From contig JAKPIB010000017.1 of assembly GCA_029549985.1 (NCBI GenBank), forward strand, positions 1 to 64,000: 64,000 nucleotides of DNA, read 5' to 3'. Source of the DNA: Bacillota bacterium (GTDB lineage: Bacteria; Bacillota; Clostridia; Caldicoprobacterales; DTU083). Below, one piece after another: positions 25,875 to 34,371 of this stretch (within the stretch, counting starts at the first letter, position 1; each line of letters starts with the position of its first letter). The notes under the pieces were generated by a model, which was given only the letters and a program-made list of their open reading frames with translations, searched no databases and was not told where the DNA came from. Both the position numbers and the translations under genes were made by a program.

Positions 25875-27269
25875 TTACCTGTAGACGATTTTCACGCCCT
25901 GGGGCGTATCCTCCAGGATTATGCCCCTTTCTTTCAGCTCATCGCGGATCTGGTCAGCCAAGGCCCAGTTTTTCTCCTTACGTGCCTGCTGGCGCTTTTC
26001 GATCAAGGCTTCGATCTCCTTGTCCAAACCGGCTTTTTTCTTGTTCAGAAGGCCCAGCACACCTGTCAGCTCCACCAGCATGTCCAGGGCTACCTTGAGG
26101 GCAGCCTTTGGCCTGTCCGCCGAGGCATATGTATTGATATCCCTGACCATGTCGAAAATGACCCCTATGGCGTCCGCCGTGTTGATGTCGTCTTCCATGG
26201 CGGCCTCAAACCTGGCCTTGTAGCCCGGCAGGGAGTCTATAAAGTCCTTATCCTCCGCCTTGATTTCACCATCCTGGGCATGGTCCAGGAGGTATTCCAG
26301 GTTGTCCTTGGCATTGTATAGCCGCTCCAGCGCGCTTTGGGCCTGCCTCAGGAGCTCATCGCTGAAGTTGATGGGGTTGCGGTAATGGGAGGAGAGCATG
26401 AAAAGCCTTACAACCTCCAGGTCAAACTGCTTTGAGATATCCCTGACCGTGAAGAAGTTGCCCAGGGACTTGGACATTTTCCTGTTGTCAACATTTATAT
26501 AGCCATTGTGGAGCCAATACCTCGCGAAGGGCTTGCCCGAAGCCCCTTCGCTCTGGGCTATCTCATTTTCATGGTGGGGGAATATGAGGTCCTGGCCGCC
26601 GGAATGGATGTCTATGGTTTCACCCAGGTACTTTGTAGCCATGACGGAGCATTCTATGTGCCAGCCGGGACGCCCCATGCCCCAGGGGCTTTCCCACGCA
26701 GGCTCGCCGGGCTTCTGACTCTTCCATAGGGCAAAGTCCATGGGATTCCTCTTGTCCTCGTTGATCTCGACACGGGCACCCAGCTCCAGGTCCTCCAGGC
26801 TCTGGCCGGAGAGCTTTCCATAGGATTCGAAGGCTGCGGTGTTGTAGTAAACATCACCTCCGGCCACATAGGCCAGGCCCTTTTCGATCAGTCTTTCTAT
26901 AAACCTGATGATGTCCTCTATGTGCTCGGTAGCCCTTGGATGGACAGTGGCCCGCCTTATCCCAAGGGCATCGGCATCCTTGAAATACTCATCTATAAAC
27001 CTGTCGGCAAGCTCCTTTACTGTGATCCCTTCTTCATTTGCCCTGTTTATCATCTTGTCATCGATATCGGTGAAGTTCTGCACAAAGGTGACCTTGTAGC
27101 CCTTGTACTCCATGTACCTCCTGAACACATCAAAGATGATGAAGGGCCGGGCATTGCCGATATGAAAATAGTTGTAGACCGTAGGCCCGCAGGAGTACAT
27201 CCTGACCTCCCCGGGCACCAGGGGCACAAAATCCTCCTTTTTCCTTGTCAGCGTGTTATACAGCTTCAT
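25875..27269 (-). CDS. cysS: Cysteinyl-tRNA synthetase
   Basis: 464 aa, class I synthetase charging tRNA-Cys. Zinc-ligand Cys26 lies in [14 protein letters not shown] is at 35-38, the second zinc region contains GWHIECSVM, and KMSKSLGNF lies near residue 265. Length is normal. It overlaps the end of cysE by 14 bases and shares its T-box leader, as in the Bacillus cysE-cysS pair. Confidence 0.96.
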   Translation of the reverse strand: MKLYNTLTRKKEDFVPLVPGEVRMYSCGPTVYNYFHIGNARPFIIFDVFRRYMEYKGYKVTFVQNFTDIDDKMINRANEEGITVKELADRFIDEYFKDADALGIRRATVHPRATEHIEDIIRFIERLIEKGLAYVAGGDVYYNTAAFESYGKLSGQSLEDLELGARVEINEDKRNPMDFALWKSQKPGEPAWESPWGMGRPGWHIECSVMATKYLGETIDIHSGGQDLIFPHHENEIAQSEGASGKPFARYWLHNGYINVDNRKMSKSLGNFFTVRDISKQFDLEVVRLFMLSSHYRNPINFSDELLRQAQSALERLYNAKDNLEYLLDHAQDGEIKAEDKDFIDSLPGYKARFEAAMEDDINTADAIGVIFDMVRDINTYASADRPKAALKVALDMLVELTGVLGLLNKKKAGLDKEIEALIEKRQQARKEKNWALADQIRDELKERGIILEDTPQGVKIVYR

Positions 27270-27924
27270 TGTTTATCCTCGCCTCCAGTTCCTCAACTTT
27301 TTTCTCCAGTTCCAATAGTCTGATCGTAAGCCTTCTCAAGGCATCGTTCACCGGATCTGGCAGGGCGGTATGATCAAGATCGATATTCTCCGGGTTCGAT
27401 ACCCGCTTGTTGTCCCTTTTGACTATCCTGCCGGGGATCCCTACGACAGTACAGTTGTCCGGGATCTCCTTGAGCACCACAGAGCCTGCGCCTATTTTCG
27501 TATTGTCCCCGACCCTGAAGGGCCCCAAAACCATTGACCCACAGCTTAGAACCACATTGTTGCCTATGGTGGGGTGCCGCTTGCCTGTCTCCTTGCCTGT
27601 CCCGCCCAGGGTCACGCCCTGGTATATGGTCACATTGTCCCCTACCTCTGCCGTCTCGCCTATGACAATGCCCATGCCGTGGTCGATGAAAACGCCGTTG
27701 CCGATCCTGGCTCCAGGGTGTATCTCGATACCTGTCATAAATCTGTTGAATTGTGATATAAGCCTTGCGACAAGCTTTAGCCTGTGCCTGTAAAACCAAT
27801 GGGCGATACGGTGCATACAGATCGCATGGAAGCCCGGATAGCACAGGATAACCTCCAGGGCATTCCTTGCCGCAGGGTCACGTTCCAAAACTGCTCTTAT
27901 GTCCTGTCTTAAATGCCTGAACAT
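27256..27924 (-). CDS. cysE: Serine O-acetyltransferase
   Basis: 222 aa. It acetylates serine from acetyl-CoA, the first step of cysteine synthesis. The N-terminal helical domain ([20 protein letters not shown]) is followed by left-handed beta-helix hexapeptide repeats with the catalytic region [17 protein letters not shown] and [11 protein letters not shown] 27924 is chosen, with GGAGG five bases upstream; the longer frame from 27966 reaches into the T-box terminator region. It is under the cysteine T-box together with cysS. Confidence 0.93.
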   Translation of the reverse strand: MFRHLRQDIRAVLERDPAARNALEVILCYPGFHAICMHRIAHWFYRHRLKLVARLISQFNRFMTGIEIHPGARIGNGVFIDHGMGIVIGETAEVGDNVTIYQGVTLGGTGKETGKRHPTIGNNVVLSCGSMVLGPFRVGDNTKIGAGSVVLKEIPDNCTVVGIPGRIVKRDNKRVSNPENIDLDHTALPDPVNDALRRLTIRLLELEKKVEELEARINNEAV

Positions 27925-27974
27925 CTCTTCCTCCAAATCAACTGGGTTTTTCATATAGATAAACACTTTAATAA

Positions 27975-28231
27975 TAAAATAACCTTCGCTCTTGTATAAG
28001 AGACGAAGGCCCGCGGTTCCACTCTTTTTGGCATGAAAATGCCCGACTTTGCCGCATGTAACGGTGCAAAAACCGTCCGGCCTTACTTGCTTTCAGGTCG
28101 GCTGCTCCCAGGCGCACTTTCTGCATAAAAACAATGCCGGAGCATCTCTCAGCCGGTGAATGCTCCTCTCTGGTGCCGTTTTATGCATACTCTTCCTGCT
28201 CATCGCATTTACTAATTCCGAGTAATTTGGT
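27975..28231 (-). promoter_or_regulatory. T-box riboswitch, probably cysteine-specific
   Basis: The minus-strand leader of cysE holds a long stem I, the conserved T-box sequence GTGGAACCGCGG (28022-28011) and then a terminator hairpin (28009-27983, CCTTCG with CGAAGG) ending in TTATTTT. In the stem I internal loop after GCAGAAAG a UGC codon (28116-28114) is the likely specifier, matching cysteine and the downstream genes. Uncharged tRNA-Cys would favour the antiterminator and let cysE-cysS be transcribed. Confidence 0.9.
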
Positions 28232-28238
28232 TTATTTT

Positions 28239-28268
28239 ATTATATTACAAACCCAATGACAATGTCAA
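28239..28268 (-). promoter_or_regulatory. Sigma-A promoter of the T-box transcript
   Basis: Perfect TTGACA (28268-28263), 18-base spacer and perfect TATAAT (28244-28239) on the minus strand, just before the T-box leader. Confidence 0.85.
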
Positions 28269-28365
28269 TGTCTCAGATATAAATCCGGACATCCCCGCAC
28301 GCTCATCAGCCGGGATCGGGCCTGTCGGCCTTCAACAGTCATAGCATTGAAACTGCCGGCGTTAA

Positions 28366-29232
28366 TCAGCCGCGGATCAGGCTTGCCAGCCACCTGAAAA
28401 AGCTCTGGATCGCCTCGATTATCCGCTGCAGCAGGCCCTTGTTCTCATTTACGACCCTGCGTATATTATCCAGATGGCCGCTGATCTTCTCAAGCTGGTC
28501 CGTCAGCTTGTTCACATCGAGGTCCAGCTTGCCGATCTTCTCCATCAGGTCCGCCAGCTTGTTTAAGTTCTCCTGGCTGAGGTTTATATCCAGGTCAGCG
28601 GCTATCTCGATGATCAGGCGGCGTATATCCTCCTTGTCGGTTATCCTTTCACCTATGATCCGCTCCTTGATCTTCTTGATCAGGGCAGCAGCCTTGTCCT
28701 TGCCTATCTCTTCGCCCAGCTCGCCTGATGTGACGAGCTCCTCGCTGGCAGCATCCTTTGCCTCCTTCGTCAGCTTTTCGCCGGTCGCTTTTTCAAAGGC
28801 CTTCATGATACCGGTCAAGGCCGCGGTACCGGACACCTTGAAGGGGGCTGCGACTACGACCCTGGCATTTTCCACTCCGGCTGTGACCATGGCATTCGCA
28901 TACATTTCCTTGGTGACCCAGCTTATGTTGTGGGTCTCGACCTCAATGCCCCTGCCTTCCTCCAGTATCCTTACATATGCCGATGAGATCGCCTTATTTC
29001 CGATCTTCTCCTCGGATGCCAGCCCCTCCAGGTACTGCCGCTCTTCCTCATTGGTGACCTCTATGGTCTCAGCCTGGGTCTCATCGACCCCAAAGAGGTC
29101 CAGCATGCCCTGCTTCTGGCTTTCCGTCAAATCAGCGCCCAGGCTCACGACATCCCTGCTGTCGGCAAGTACGGTTGATACCGCTCCCATGGCAAAGAGA
29201 AACGAAAATATAACGGACAGAATCCTTTTCAA
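28366..29232 (-). CDS. Secreted DUF1002 domain protein
   Basis: 288 aa. An N-terminal signal peptide (about 1-23, ending TVLADS) precedes a DUF1002 domain (SLGADLTESQKQGMLDLFGV, then ARVVVAAPFKVSGTAALTGIMKAFE). A C-terminal helical region of heptad-like repeats (about 215-275) suggests coiled coil, ending in a short hydrophobic/aromatic helix FFRWLASLIRG. Function unknown. It starts with TTG at 29232, preceded by AGGAGG. It is 12 bases downstream of ispF, so probably co-transcribed. Confidence 0.85.
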   Translation of the reverse strand: MKRILSVIFSFLFAMGAVSTVLADSRDVVSLGADLTESQKQGMLDLFGVDETQAETIEVTNEEERQYLEGLASEEKIGNKAISSAYVRILEEGRGIEVETHNISWVTKEMYANAMVTAGVENARVVVAAPFKVSGTAALTGIMKAFEKATGEKLTKEAKDAASEELVTSGELGEEIGKDKAAALIKKIKERIIGERITDKEDIRRLIIEIAADLDINLSQENLNKLADLMEKIGKLDLDVNKLTDQLEKISGHLDNIRRVVNENKGLLQRIIEAIQSFFRWLASLIRG

Positions 29233-29244
29233 GCCTAATCCTCC

Positions 29245-29712
29245 TTATTCAATCAGCACAGCGGCCTGGGCTGCAATGCCCTCCCCTCTGCCTGTGAAGC
29301 CCAGCCCTTCGGTCGTGGTGGCCTTGATGCTTACCCTGTCCTCATCCAGCTCCAGCGCCGATGCGATCCTTTCCCTCATGGCAGGGATATGGGGCAGCAT
29401 TTTCGGCCTCTGTGCTATTATGGTCGCATCTATGTTAACTATCCTGTAGTTTCTATCCTTTAACAGCTTATATACATGCTCCAGCAGGCTCAGACTGGAT
29501 ATGCCCCTGTACCTTTCATCGGTGTCGGGGAAGTGCTTTCCGATATCGCCCAGGGCAGCAGCACCCAGGAGCGCGTCCATTATCGCATGGATAAGCACAT
29601 CAGCGTCCGAATGCCCCAGGAGCCCCTTTTCATAAGGGATATTGACCCCGCCGATAATAAGCTGCCTGCCTTCTACGAGCCTGTGGACATCATAGCCCAT
29701 ACCTATCCTCAT
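29245..29712 (-). CDS. ispF: 2-C-methyl-D-erythritol 2,4-cyclodiphosphate synthase
   Basis: 155 aa, MEP-pathway enzyme forming the cyclodiphosphate for isoprenoid synthesis. Metal ligands are Asp8 and His10 (YDVH) and His42; the substrate loop is [13 protein letters not shown], and [17 protein letters not shown] closes the active site. It overlaps ispD by four bases (ATGA), so translation is coupled. Complete length. Confidence 0.96.
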   Translation of the reverse strand: MRIGMGYDVHRLVEGRQLIIGGVNIPYEKGLLGHSDADVLIHAIMDALLGAAALGDIGKHFPDTDERYRGISSLSLLEHVYKLLKDRNYRIVNIDATIIAQRPKMLPHIPAMRERIASALELDEDRVSIKATTTEGLGFTGRGEGIAAQAAVLIE

Positions 29713-30410
29713 AACGTGATCCCCCTGTTTCTCATCATATGAAGCGCCAGGTCTACATCCTCCGGTGTCGTGATCTTGATATTGCCATAACCGCCTTCGA
29801 CGAGCTTCACCGGATGCCCCAGCCTCTCGACCAGAGAGCTGTCATCCGTGCCTAAAAAGCCATCCTCTGCCGCCTTCTTGTGGGCCTCCTCCAAAAGCCT
29901 GAGCTTAAAGGCCTGGGGCGTCTGTATCAGCCACAGTATGCTCCTGTCGGGCGTATTGACGGCAAAGCCTGCCGGGTCTATCTCCTTTATGGTGTCCTTG
30001 ACCGGCATCCCGGCTGCCGCAGCGCCATACTGCCGCGCTGCCTGTATAGTCTCCTCTATGACATCGGGTGTCACAAGGGGCCTTACACCGTCATGGACCA
30101 CGACTATATCGCAGTTTCCTACTGAATGGAGCGCGTTAGCGACAGACTCCTGGCGTTCCCTGCCCCCGGGAGCATAAAATACAGGTTTTTCTATACCGTA
30201 TCTTTTTATTATCTCTTTCTCTATGTACTCCTTTTCATCTGGAGATACGGCAAGTATCATGCAGTCTACAGACCCCGCCCGGTCAAAGGCGCTGAGGGTA
30301 TGCGCAAGCACAGGCTTGTCCCCGAGCATGATATACTGCTTCAATATACTGCTCCCCATCCGTCTGCCGCTGCCTGCCGCAGGGATGATGGCATATACCT
30401 TTGATTCCAT
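29709..30410 (-). CDS. ispD: 2-C-methyl-D-erythritol 4-phosphate cytidylyltransferase
   Basis: 233 aa. It transfers CMP from CTP to methylerythritol phosphate in the MEP pathway. The N-terminal nucleotide-binding loop [11 protein letters not shown] and the later [10 protein letters not shown] and [12 protein letters not shown] motifs are characteristic. It is first of the ispD-ispF-DUF1002 run. Confidence 0.96.
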   Translation of the reverse strand: MESKVYAIIPAAGSGRRMGSSILKQYIMLGDKPVLAHTLSAFDRAGSVDCMILAVSPDEKEYIEKEIIKRYGIEKPVFYAPGGRERQESVANALHSVGNCDIVVVHDGVRPLVTPDVIEETIQAARQYGAAAAGMPVKDTIKEIDPAGFAVNTPDRSILWLIQTPQAFKLRLLEEAHKKAAEDGFLGTDDSSLVERLGHPVKLVEGGYGNIKITTPEDVDLALHMMRNRGITL

Positions 30411-30454
30411 GGCCGCCCCCTATATAGCATATAAATACTTCCCATTAATTATAT

Positions 30455-30482
30455 AAAGGCCGGAGATGAACATCCAGCCTTT
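30455..30482 (-). terminator. Terminator of the yacL gene
   Basis: A stem of AAAGGC and CCTTT-type pairs (30455-30463 with 30474-30482, one mismatch), between yacL and ispD, with A/T-rich flanks. Confidence 0.6.
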
Positions 30483-30511
30483 GTTTATAAAATATCATCG
30501 GTATGATTTCT

Positions 30512-31609
30512 TTACGATACTATCTTGTCCAGTTCCTTGGGCTTTGCAAATATCATACGGCCGGCAGAGGTCTGCAGCACGCTGGTGACAAGGACCTCGA
30601 TAGTCTCGCCCACATGCTTCTTGCCGCCGTCGACTACTATCATGGTGCCATCGTCCAAATATGCCACGCCCTGGCCGGTTTCCTTGCCGTCCTTTATGAC
30701 CTGCACTTCCATCTCCTCGCCCGGAAGCACTATGGGCTTGACCGCGTTGGCCAGGTCATTTATGTTGAGCACCGGGACGCCCTGCAGCTCCGCCACCTTG
30801 TTCAGGTTGAAATCATTGGTCACGACCTTGCCATTGAGCATCTGCCCCAGCTTCAGCAGCTTGCTGTCCACCTCGTTGACCTCATCCATATTGTCATCAT
30901 ATATCTCCACCTCTATATCCAACTCCTTCTGGATACGGTTGAGCACATCGAGCCCGCGCCTTCCCCGGTTGCGCTTGAGCGAATCGGATGAATCCGCTAT
31001 ATGCCGGAGCTCCTCCAGCACAAAAGATGGTATTATTATCGGCCCTTCGATGAAACCTGTCTTGCATATGTCAAATATCCTGCCATCTATTATGACGCTC
31101 GTATCCAAGACCTTGGGTATCCTGGCATCGCGCTTGCCTGCCTTTTCCTTCGGCTGCCTTCTGAACAGCAGGAGGCTGGCCAGCTCCTCGCGCCTTTTTA
31201 CTGCTATGTTTATACCCAGATAACCAAAGAGCAGATATATGCCTATAGTCAATGTGATCGAGACCCATGTGAGCCCTATGTTCCTGAAGGGATCGCTTAT
31301 CAGAAATGCGATCACCAAGCCCACGATCAGGCCGATAGAGCCAAAGAATATATCATGCATCGGCACTTCCGACAGCTTGCCTTCCGCCCATTTCAAAAAT
31401 GCATACGTACCCTTCATGATCCTGTATGATGATATAAAGAAAACGATTCCCATCAGCAATCCGCAGATTATGGTCAATAGCAGCTTTTGATACTGCGGGA
31501 AAATATAAAGATTGAACTCGTCCAGTATGAAGTTGATAGCAAACGCTATACCTACACCCATACCGACTCCCATTAGGGTGAGCAGCCCGCGAACCAGTCT
31601 CTTCAGCAT
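30512..31609 (-). CDS. yacL: YacL-type PIN/TRAM domain membrane protein
   Basis: 365 aa. Four N-terminal membrane helices (about 1-130), then a PIN nuclease-like domain starting KVLDTSVIIDGRIFDIC with its acidic residues, and a C-terminal TRAM RNA-binding domain (GKETGQGVAYLDDGTMIVVDGG). Homologues lie next to radA and ispD in Bacillus. A role in RNA processing is likely but unproven. An extended -10 TGGTATAAT precedes it (minus strand near 31648). Confidence 0.9.
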   Translation of the reverse strand: MLKRLVRGLLTLMGVGMGVGIAFAINFILDEFNLYIFPQYQKLLLTIICGLLMGIVFFISSYRIMKGTYAFLKWAEGKLSEVPMHDIFFGSIGLIVGLVIAFLISDPFRNIGLTWVSITLTIGIYLLFGYLGINIAVKRREELASLLLFRRQPKEKAGKRDARIPKVLDTSVIIDGRIFDICKTGFIEGPIIIPSFVLEELRHIADSSDSLKRNRGRRGLDVLNRIQKELDIEVEIYDDNMDEVNEVDSKLLKLGQMLNGKVVTNDFNLNKVAELQGVPVLNINDLANAVKPIVLPGEEMEVQVIKDGKETGQGVAYLDDGTMIVVDGGKKHVGETIEVLVTSVLQTSAGRMIFAKPKELDKIVS

Positions 31610-31696
31610 TCCTTCACCTCCTTAAGTCTATTATAGTCATTATACCAAATATTTATAAGGAATATATAGTAAGAAAAATTGTTTACAATATGTTAA

Positions 31697-31727
31697 CAAA
31701 AAACGACGCCTTTGTGCGCCGTCTTTA
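31697..31727 (-). terminator. Terminator of carD
   Basis: An imperfect stem with GACG/CGTC ends followed by a run of six T (minus strand), right after the carD stop. Confidence 0.6.
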
Positions 31728-31740
31728 TCCAGCTATGGCC

Positions 31741-32232
31741 TTATTCGCCGTCTTCACCCAAGGTCGCCTTGTCTATCAGTGTAGCTATTTCCTCTTCATC
31801 GGATGAAGTAGACAGAACCAGCTCACTGATCAAAATCTGTCTCGCATTGTTGAGCATCTTTCTCTCTGCAGTAGACAATCCCTTGTCGCGCTCCCTGATC
31901 ATCAGATCGCGCACGACATCTGCTACCTCGTATATATCACCGCTCTTTATCTTGTCAAGATTGATCCTATACCTCTTGTTCCAGTTGTCCGGGAGGGATG
32001 TGCTGTTGTTGCGCAATACATCCATCACCCTGCCAAGCTCAGCGCCTGAAATGACCTGACGTACTCCAAGCTCCTCGACATTTTTGGTCGGTATCATCAC
32101 CTTCATGCTGCCTATGGGAAAGTTGAGCACATAGTACTGCTGAGTCTCGCCCAGGATCTCCCTGACCTCTATCCCTTCTATAATTCCGGCACCGTGCATG
32201 GGGTAGACTACCTTGTCTCCTATCTCGAACAT
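31741..32232 (-). CDS. carD: CarD-family transcription regulator
   Basis: 163 aa. N-terminal RNA-polymerase-interacting Tudor-like domain (FEIGDKVVYPMHGAGIIEGIEVREI) and C-terminal helical DNA-binding domain with the ASTAERKMLNNARQ-type helix. CarD/CdnL proteins stabilise open promoter complexes. ATG 32232 is used because GGAGG lies eight bases before it. It has a near-consensus promoter and its own terminator, so is monocistronic. Confidence 0.92.
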   Translation of the reverse strand: MFEIGDKVVYPMHGAGIIEGIEVREILGETQQYYVLNFPIGSMKVMIPTKNVEELGVRQVISGAELGRVMDVLRNNSTSLPDNWNKRYRINLDKIKSGDIYEVADVVRDLMIRERDKGLSTAERKMLNNARQILISELVLSTSSDEEEIATLIDKATLGEDGE

Positions 32233-32263
32233 CAACGATGCCTCCTTCACCGAATATACATAC

Positions 32264-32292
32264 ATTATAGCAGAAAACGAGGCAATCGTCAA
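32264..32292 (-). promoter_or_regulatory. Sigma-A promoter of carD
   Basis: TTGACG (32292-32287), 17-base spacer, TATAAT (32269-32264), minus strand. Confidence 0.8.
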
Positions 32293-32400
32293 GTAAACGA
32301 TTATTCTAACATATGGACAACTTCCTTGTCAATTGAAAACGGTAAAATTTGATAAGGCCGGGATTTGCCTGAAATCCGGCGGCAGATATGGCGCTATTCG

Positions 32401-32429
32401 TTGACAAATGCAGAAATAACCATCATAAT
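32401..32429 (+). promoter_or_regulatory. Sigma-A promoter of the 131-aa gene
   Basis: TTGACA (32401-32406), 17-base spacer, CATAAT (32424-32429), 36 bases before the start; divergent from the carD promoter. Confidence 0.65.
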
Positions 32430-32465
32430 TATATTAAAGCCATCAAGCATAAGGGAGATGTAACA

Positions 32466-32861
32466 ATGGGATACAAGGAATTCGAGGATTTTCAAAGCTT
32501 GGTTGACAGTCATCTGCTCCGTCACCGCAGCTTGCTTGATATCATGACGAAATACCAGGAGTCAGCCTCCCGGGTCAACAGGGCTCTGGCCAAGGCAGTC
32601 ACAAGCTGCGGATGCGTTGAAATACATGCAAAAAAGCAGGAAATACCCGACGATGTTTCACTGTCCGGGCTCAAGGCATACATGGACTCCCATTTGAGAG
32701 GCGAGCTCTGCGACCAGTGCCGCGATGTGATCGAAAAGGAGCTTGGCAACCAGTTGTTTTTCATGGCCAGCCTGGCTAATCTACTTGGTATCAGACTTGA
32801 TGAAGTGCTTGAAAAAGAAGAGAAAAAGATGGATACCCTGGGCGTATACGGCCTGAGGTAG
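32466..32861 (+). CDS. Small conserved clostridial protein with paired cysteine motifs
   Basis: 131 aa, start ATG 32466 with AAGGGAG upstream. It is mostly helical, with SCGC (near residue 45) and CDQC (near 90) that could bind a metal; the tail reads KKMDTLGVYGLR. It looks like a family in Clostridia that I recall being labelled DUF1573, a label I cannot verify. It stands on the plus strand between radA and carD, converging with radA (three bases between stops), in the place where many Clostridia and Bacillus have disA. Confidence 0.7.
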   Translation: MGYKEFEDFQSLVDSHLLRHRSLLDIMTKYQESASRVNRALAKAVTSCGCVEIHAKKQEIPDDVSLSGLKAYMDSHLRGELCDQCRDVIEKELGNQLFFMASLANLLGIRLDEVLEKEEKKMDTLGVYGLR

Positions 32862-32864
32862 GCC

Positions 32865-34232
32865 TTACCTGCGCAAAGCTGCCTCAAGGGCTTCGGACAG
32901 GGAAGACACGCCGAGCAGAATAAAGCCCTTTTCATTATATACCGATAAAGCACTCTTTGGCACAACAGCTCTTTTGAAGCCCAGTTTTTGGGCTTCTTTT
33001 ATTCTCTGCTCAATATTCGATACGGATCGCACCTCGCCAGCCAGGCCGACCTCTCCTATCACGATCGTGGCCGGATCCACGGGTACATCCTTGAAGCTCG
33101 ATGCCAACGCTACGGCAAGCCCCAGGTCGACTGCCGGCTCATCTATCCTGACCCCGCCGGTGACCTTCACATAAGCATCATTGCTGCCCATAAGCAGGCC
33201 TGCCCGCTTTTCAAGGACAGCTATCAGTAGCTGCAGGCGGTTCACATCGATACCTGTAGTGGTCCTGCGGGCATACTGGTAGGGCGATGACCCCACCAGG
33301 GCCTGAACCTCCACAAGCAAGGGCCGGGTGCCCTCCATCACCGGCACCACTACGCTGCCGCTTGCACCTACCGGCCGTTCCGACAGGAACAGCATCGAAG
33401 CGTTGGGTACGTCAAGCAGGCCCTCCTGGGCTATCTCATATACGCCGATCTCCAGCGCACCGAATCTGTTTTTCACAGCCTGGAGTATGCGGAGCTGGGT
33501 ATGCCTTTCGCCTTCAAAATACAGGACTGTATCCACCATGTGCTCAAGCACCCTGGGCCCCGCTATGGCTCCTTCCTTGGTGACATGGCCAACTATGAAG
33601 ACAGGAGTCCCTGTATTTTTTGCAAACCTCAAAAGCTGGGCGGCACACTCCCTGACCTGGACCACACTGCCCGGGGCTGACGGTATTTCAGGCTTATATA
33701 CGGTCTGTATGGAGTCGATGATGAGCAGTACAGGCTTCAAGCTCCTGGCATACTCCTCGATGGCCTGCATGTCAGCCTCTGCAACGACCAGGAAGGATTC
33801 ATCCAGCGCTTTGAGCCTTTCCGCTCTCAGACGCACCTGCTGGGCGCTTTCCTCCGCCGTGACATACAGCACCGTACCCCTGGTGCTCCCGATATGATGG
33901 GCAAGCTGTGTAAGCAGGGTGCTTTTCCCTATGCCCGGATCTCCTCCCACCAGGACCAATGAACCCGGTACGATACCGCCGCCCAGTACCCGGTCAAGCT
34001 CGCTCGAGCCGCTTTTGAACCTGGGCGTGTCCCTGAAATCGACCTTGTTTATGGATACCGGTTTCTGGCCCATGCCCATTTCCGCGCCAATGCCCCTGGC
34101 AGGCGCCTCGCTCCTGACCGTCTCCTCGACTATAGTGTTCCACTCCCCGCAGCTCGCGCAATACCCTGACCATTTGTATGTAACTGTGCCGCAGGACTGG
34201 CAGACCCAGACCGTGTTTTTCTTCTTAGCCAT
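32865..34232 (-). CDS. radA: DNA repair protein RadA
   Basis: 455 aa. N-terminal zinc finger (Cys11, 14, 25, 28), RecA-like ATPase with Walker A GGDPGIGKST, the RadA-specific KNRFG motif, and a Lon-like C-terminal domain. It promotes branch migration in recombinational repair. It follows clpC, but a terminator lies between them, so it probably also has its own promoter (TTGCAT ... TAATTT region, weak). disA, often next to it, is not present. Confidence 0.95.
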   Translation of the reverse strand: MAKKKNTVWVCQSCGTVTYKWSGYCASCGEWNTIVEETVRSEAPARGIGAEMGMGQKPVSINKVDFRDTPRFKSGSSELDRVLGGGIVPGSLVLVGGDPGIGKSTLLTQLAHHIGSTRGTVLYVTAEESAQQVRLRAERLKALDESFLVVAEADMQAIEEYARSLKPVLLIIDSIQTVYKPEIPSAPGSVVQVRECAAQLLRFAKNTGTPVFIVGHVTKEGAIAGPRVLEHMVDTVLYFEGERHTQLRILQAVKNRFGALEIGVYEIAQEGLLDVPNASMLFLSERPVGASGSVVVPVMEGTRPLLVEVQALVGSSPYQYARRTTTGIDVNRLQLLIAVLEKRAGLLMGSNDAYVKVTGGVRIDEPAVDLGLAVALASSFKDVPVDPATIVIGEVGLAGEVRSVSNIEQRIKEAQKLGFKRAVVPKSALSVYNEKGFILLGVSSLSEALEAALRR

Positions 34233-34318
34233 GCTATGCTCCTCGATCCTATCCTGGTGTATACCTTACAATTCTACAAAATTATCCGAATACCTTTAAT
34301 GAATGCAAGAAAGTAAAA

Positions 34319-34336
34319 AGCGGATATAAATCCGCT
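34319..34336 (-). terminator. Terminator of the ctsR-clpC operon
   Basis: Perfect 7-bp stem AGCGGAT/ATCCGCT with a 4-base loop, then TTTTTACTTT on the minus strand. Confidence 0.8.
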
Positions 34337-34371
34337 CTTTATCTGTAATATTGTGTTTTAAATCAAATATA

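Noticed and set aside
32357-32384. GC-rich hairpin before the 131-aa gene
   Set aside because: No T-run and no upstream plus-strand gene to terminate; possibly chance.
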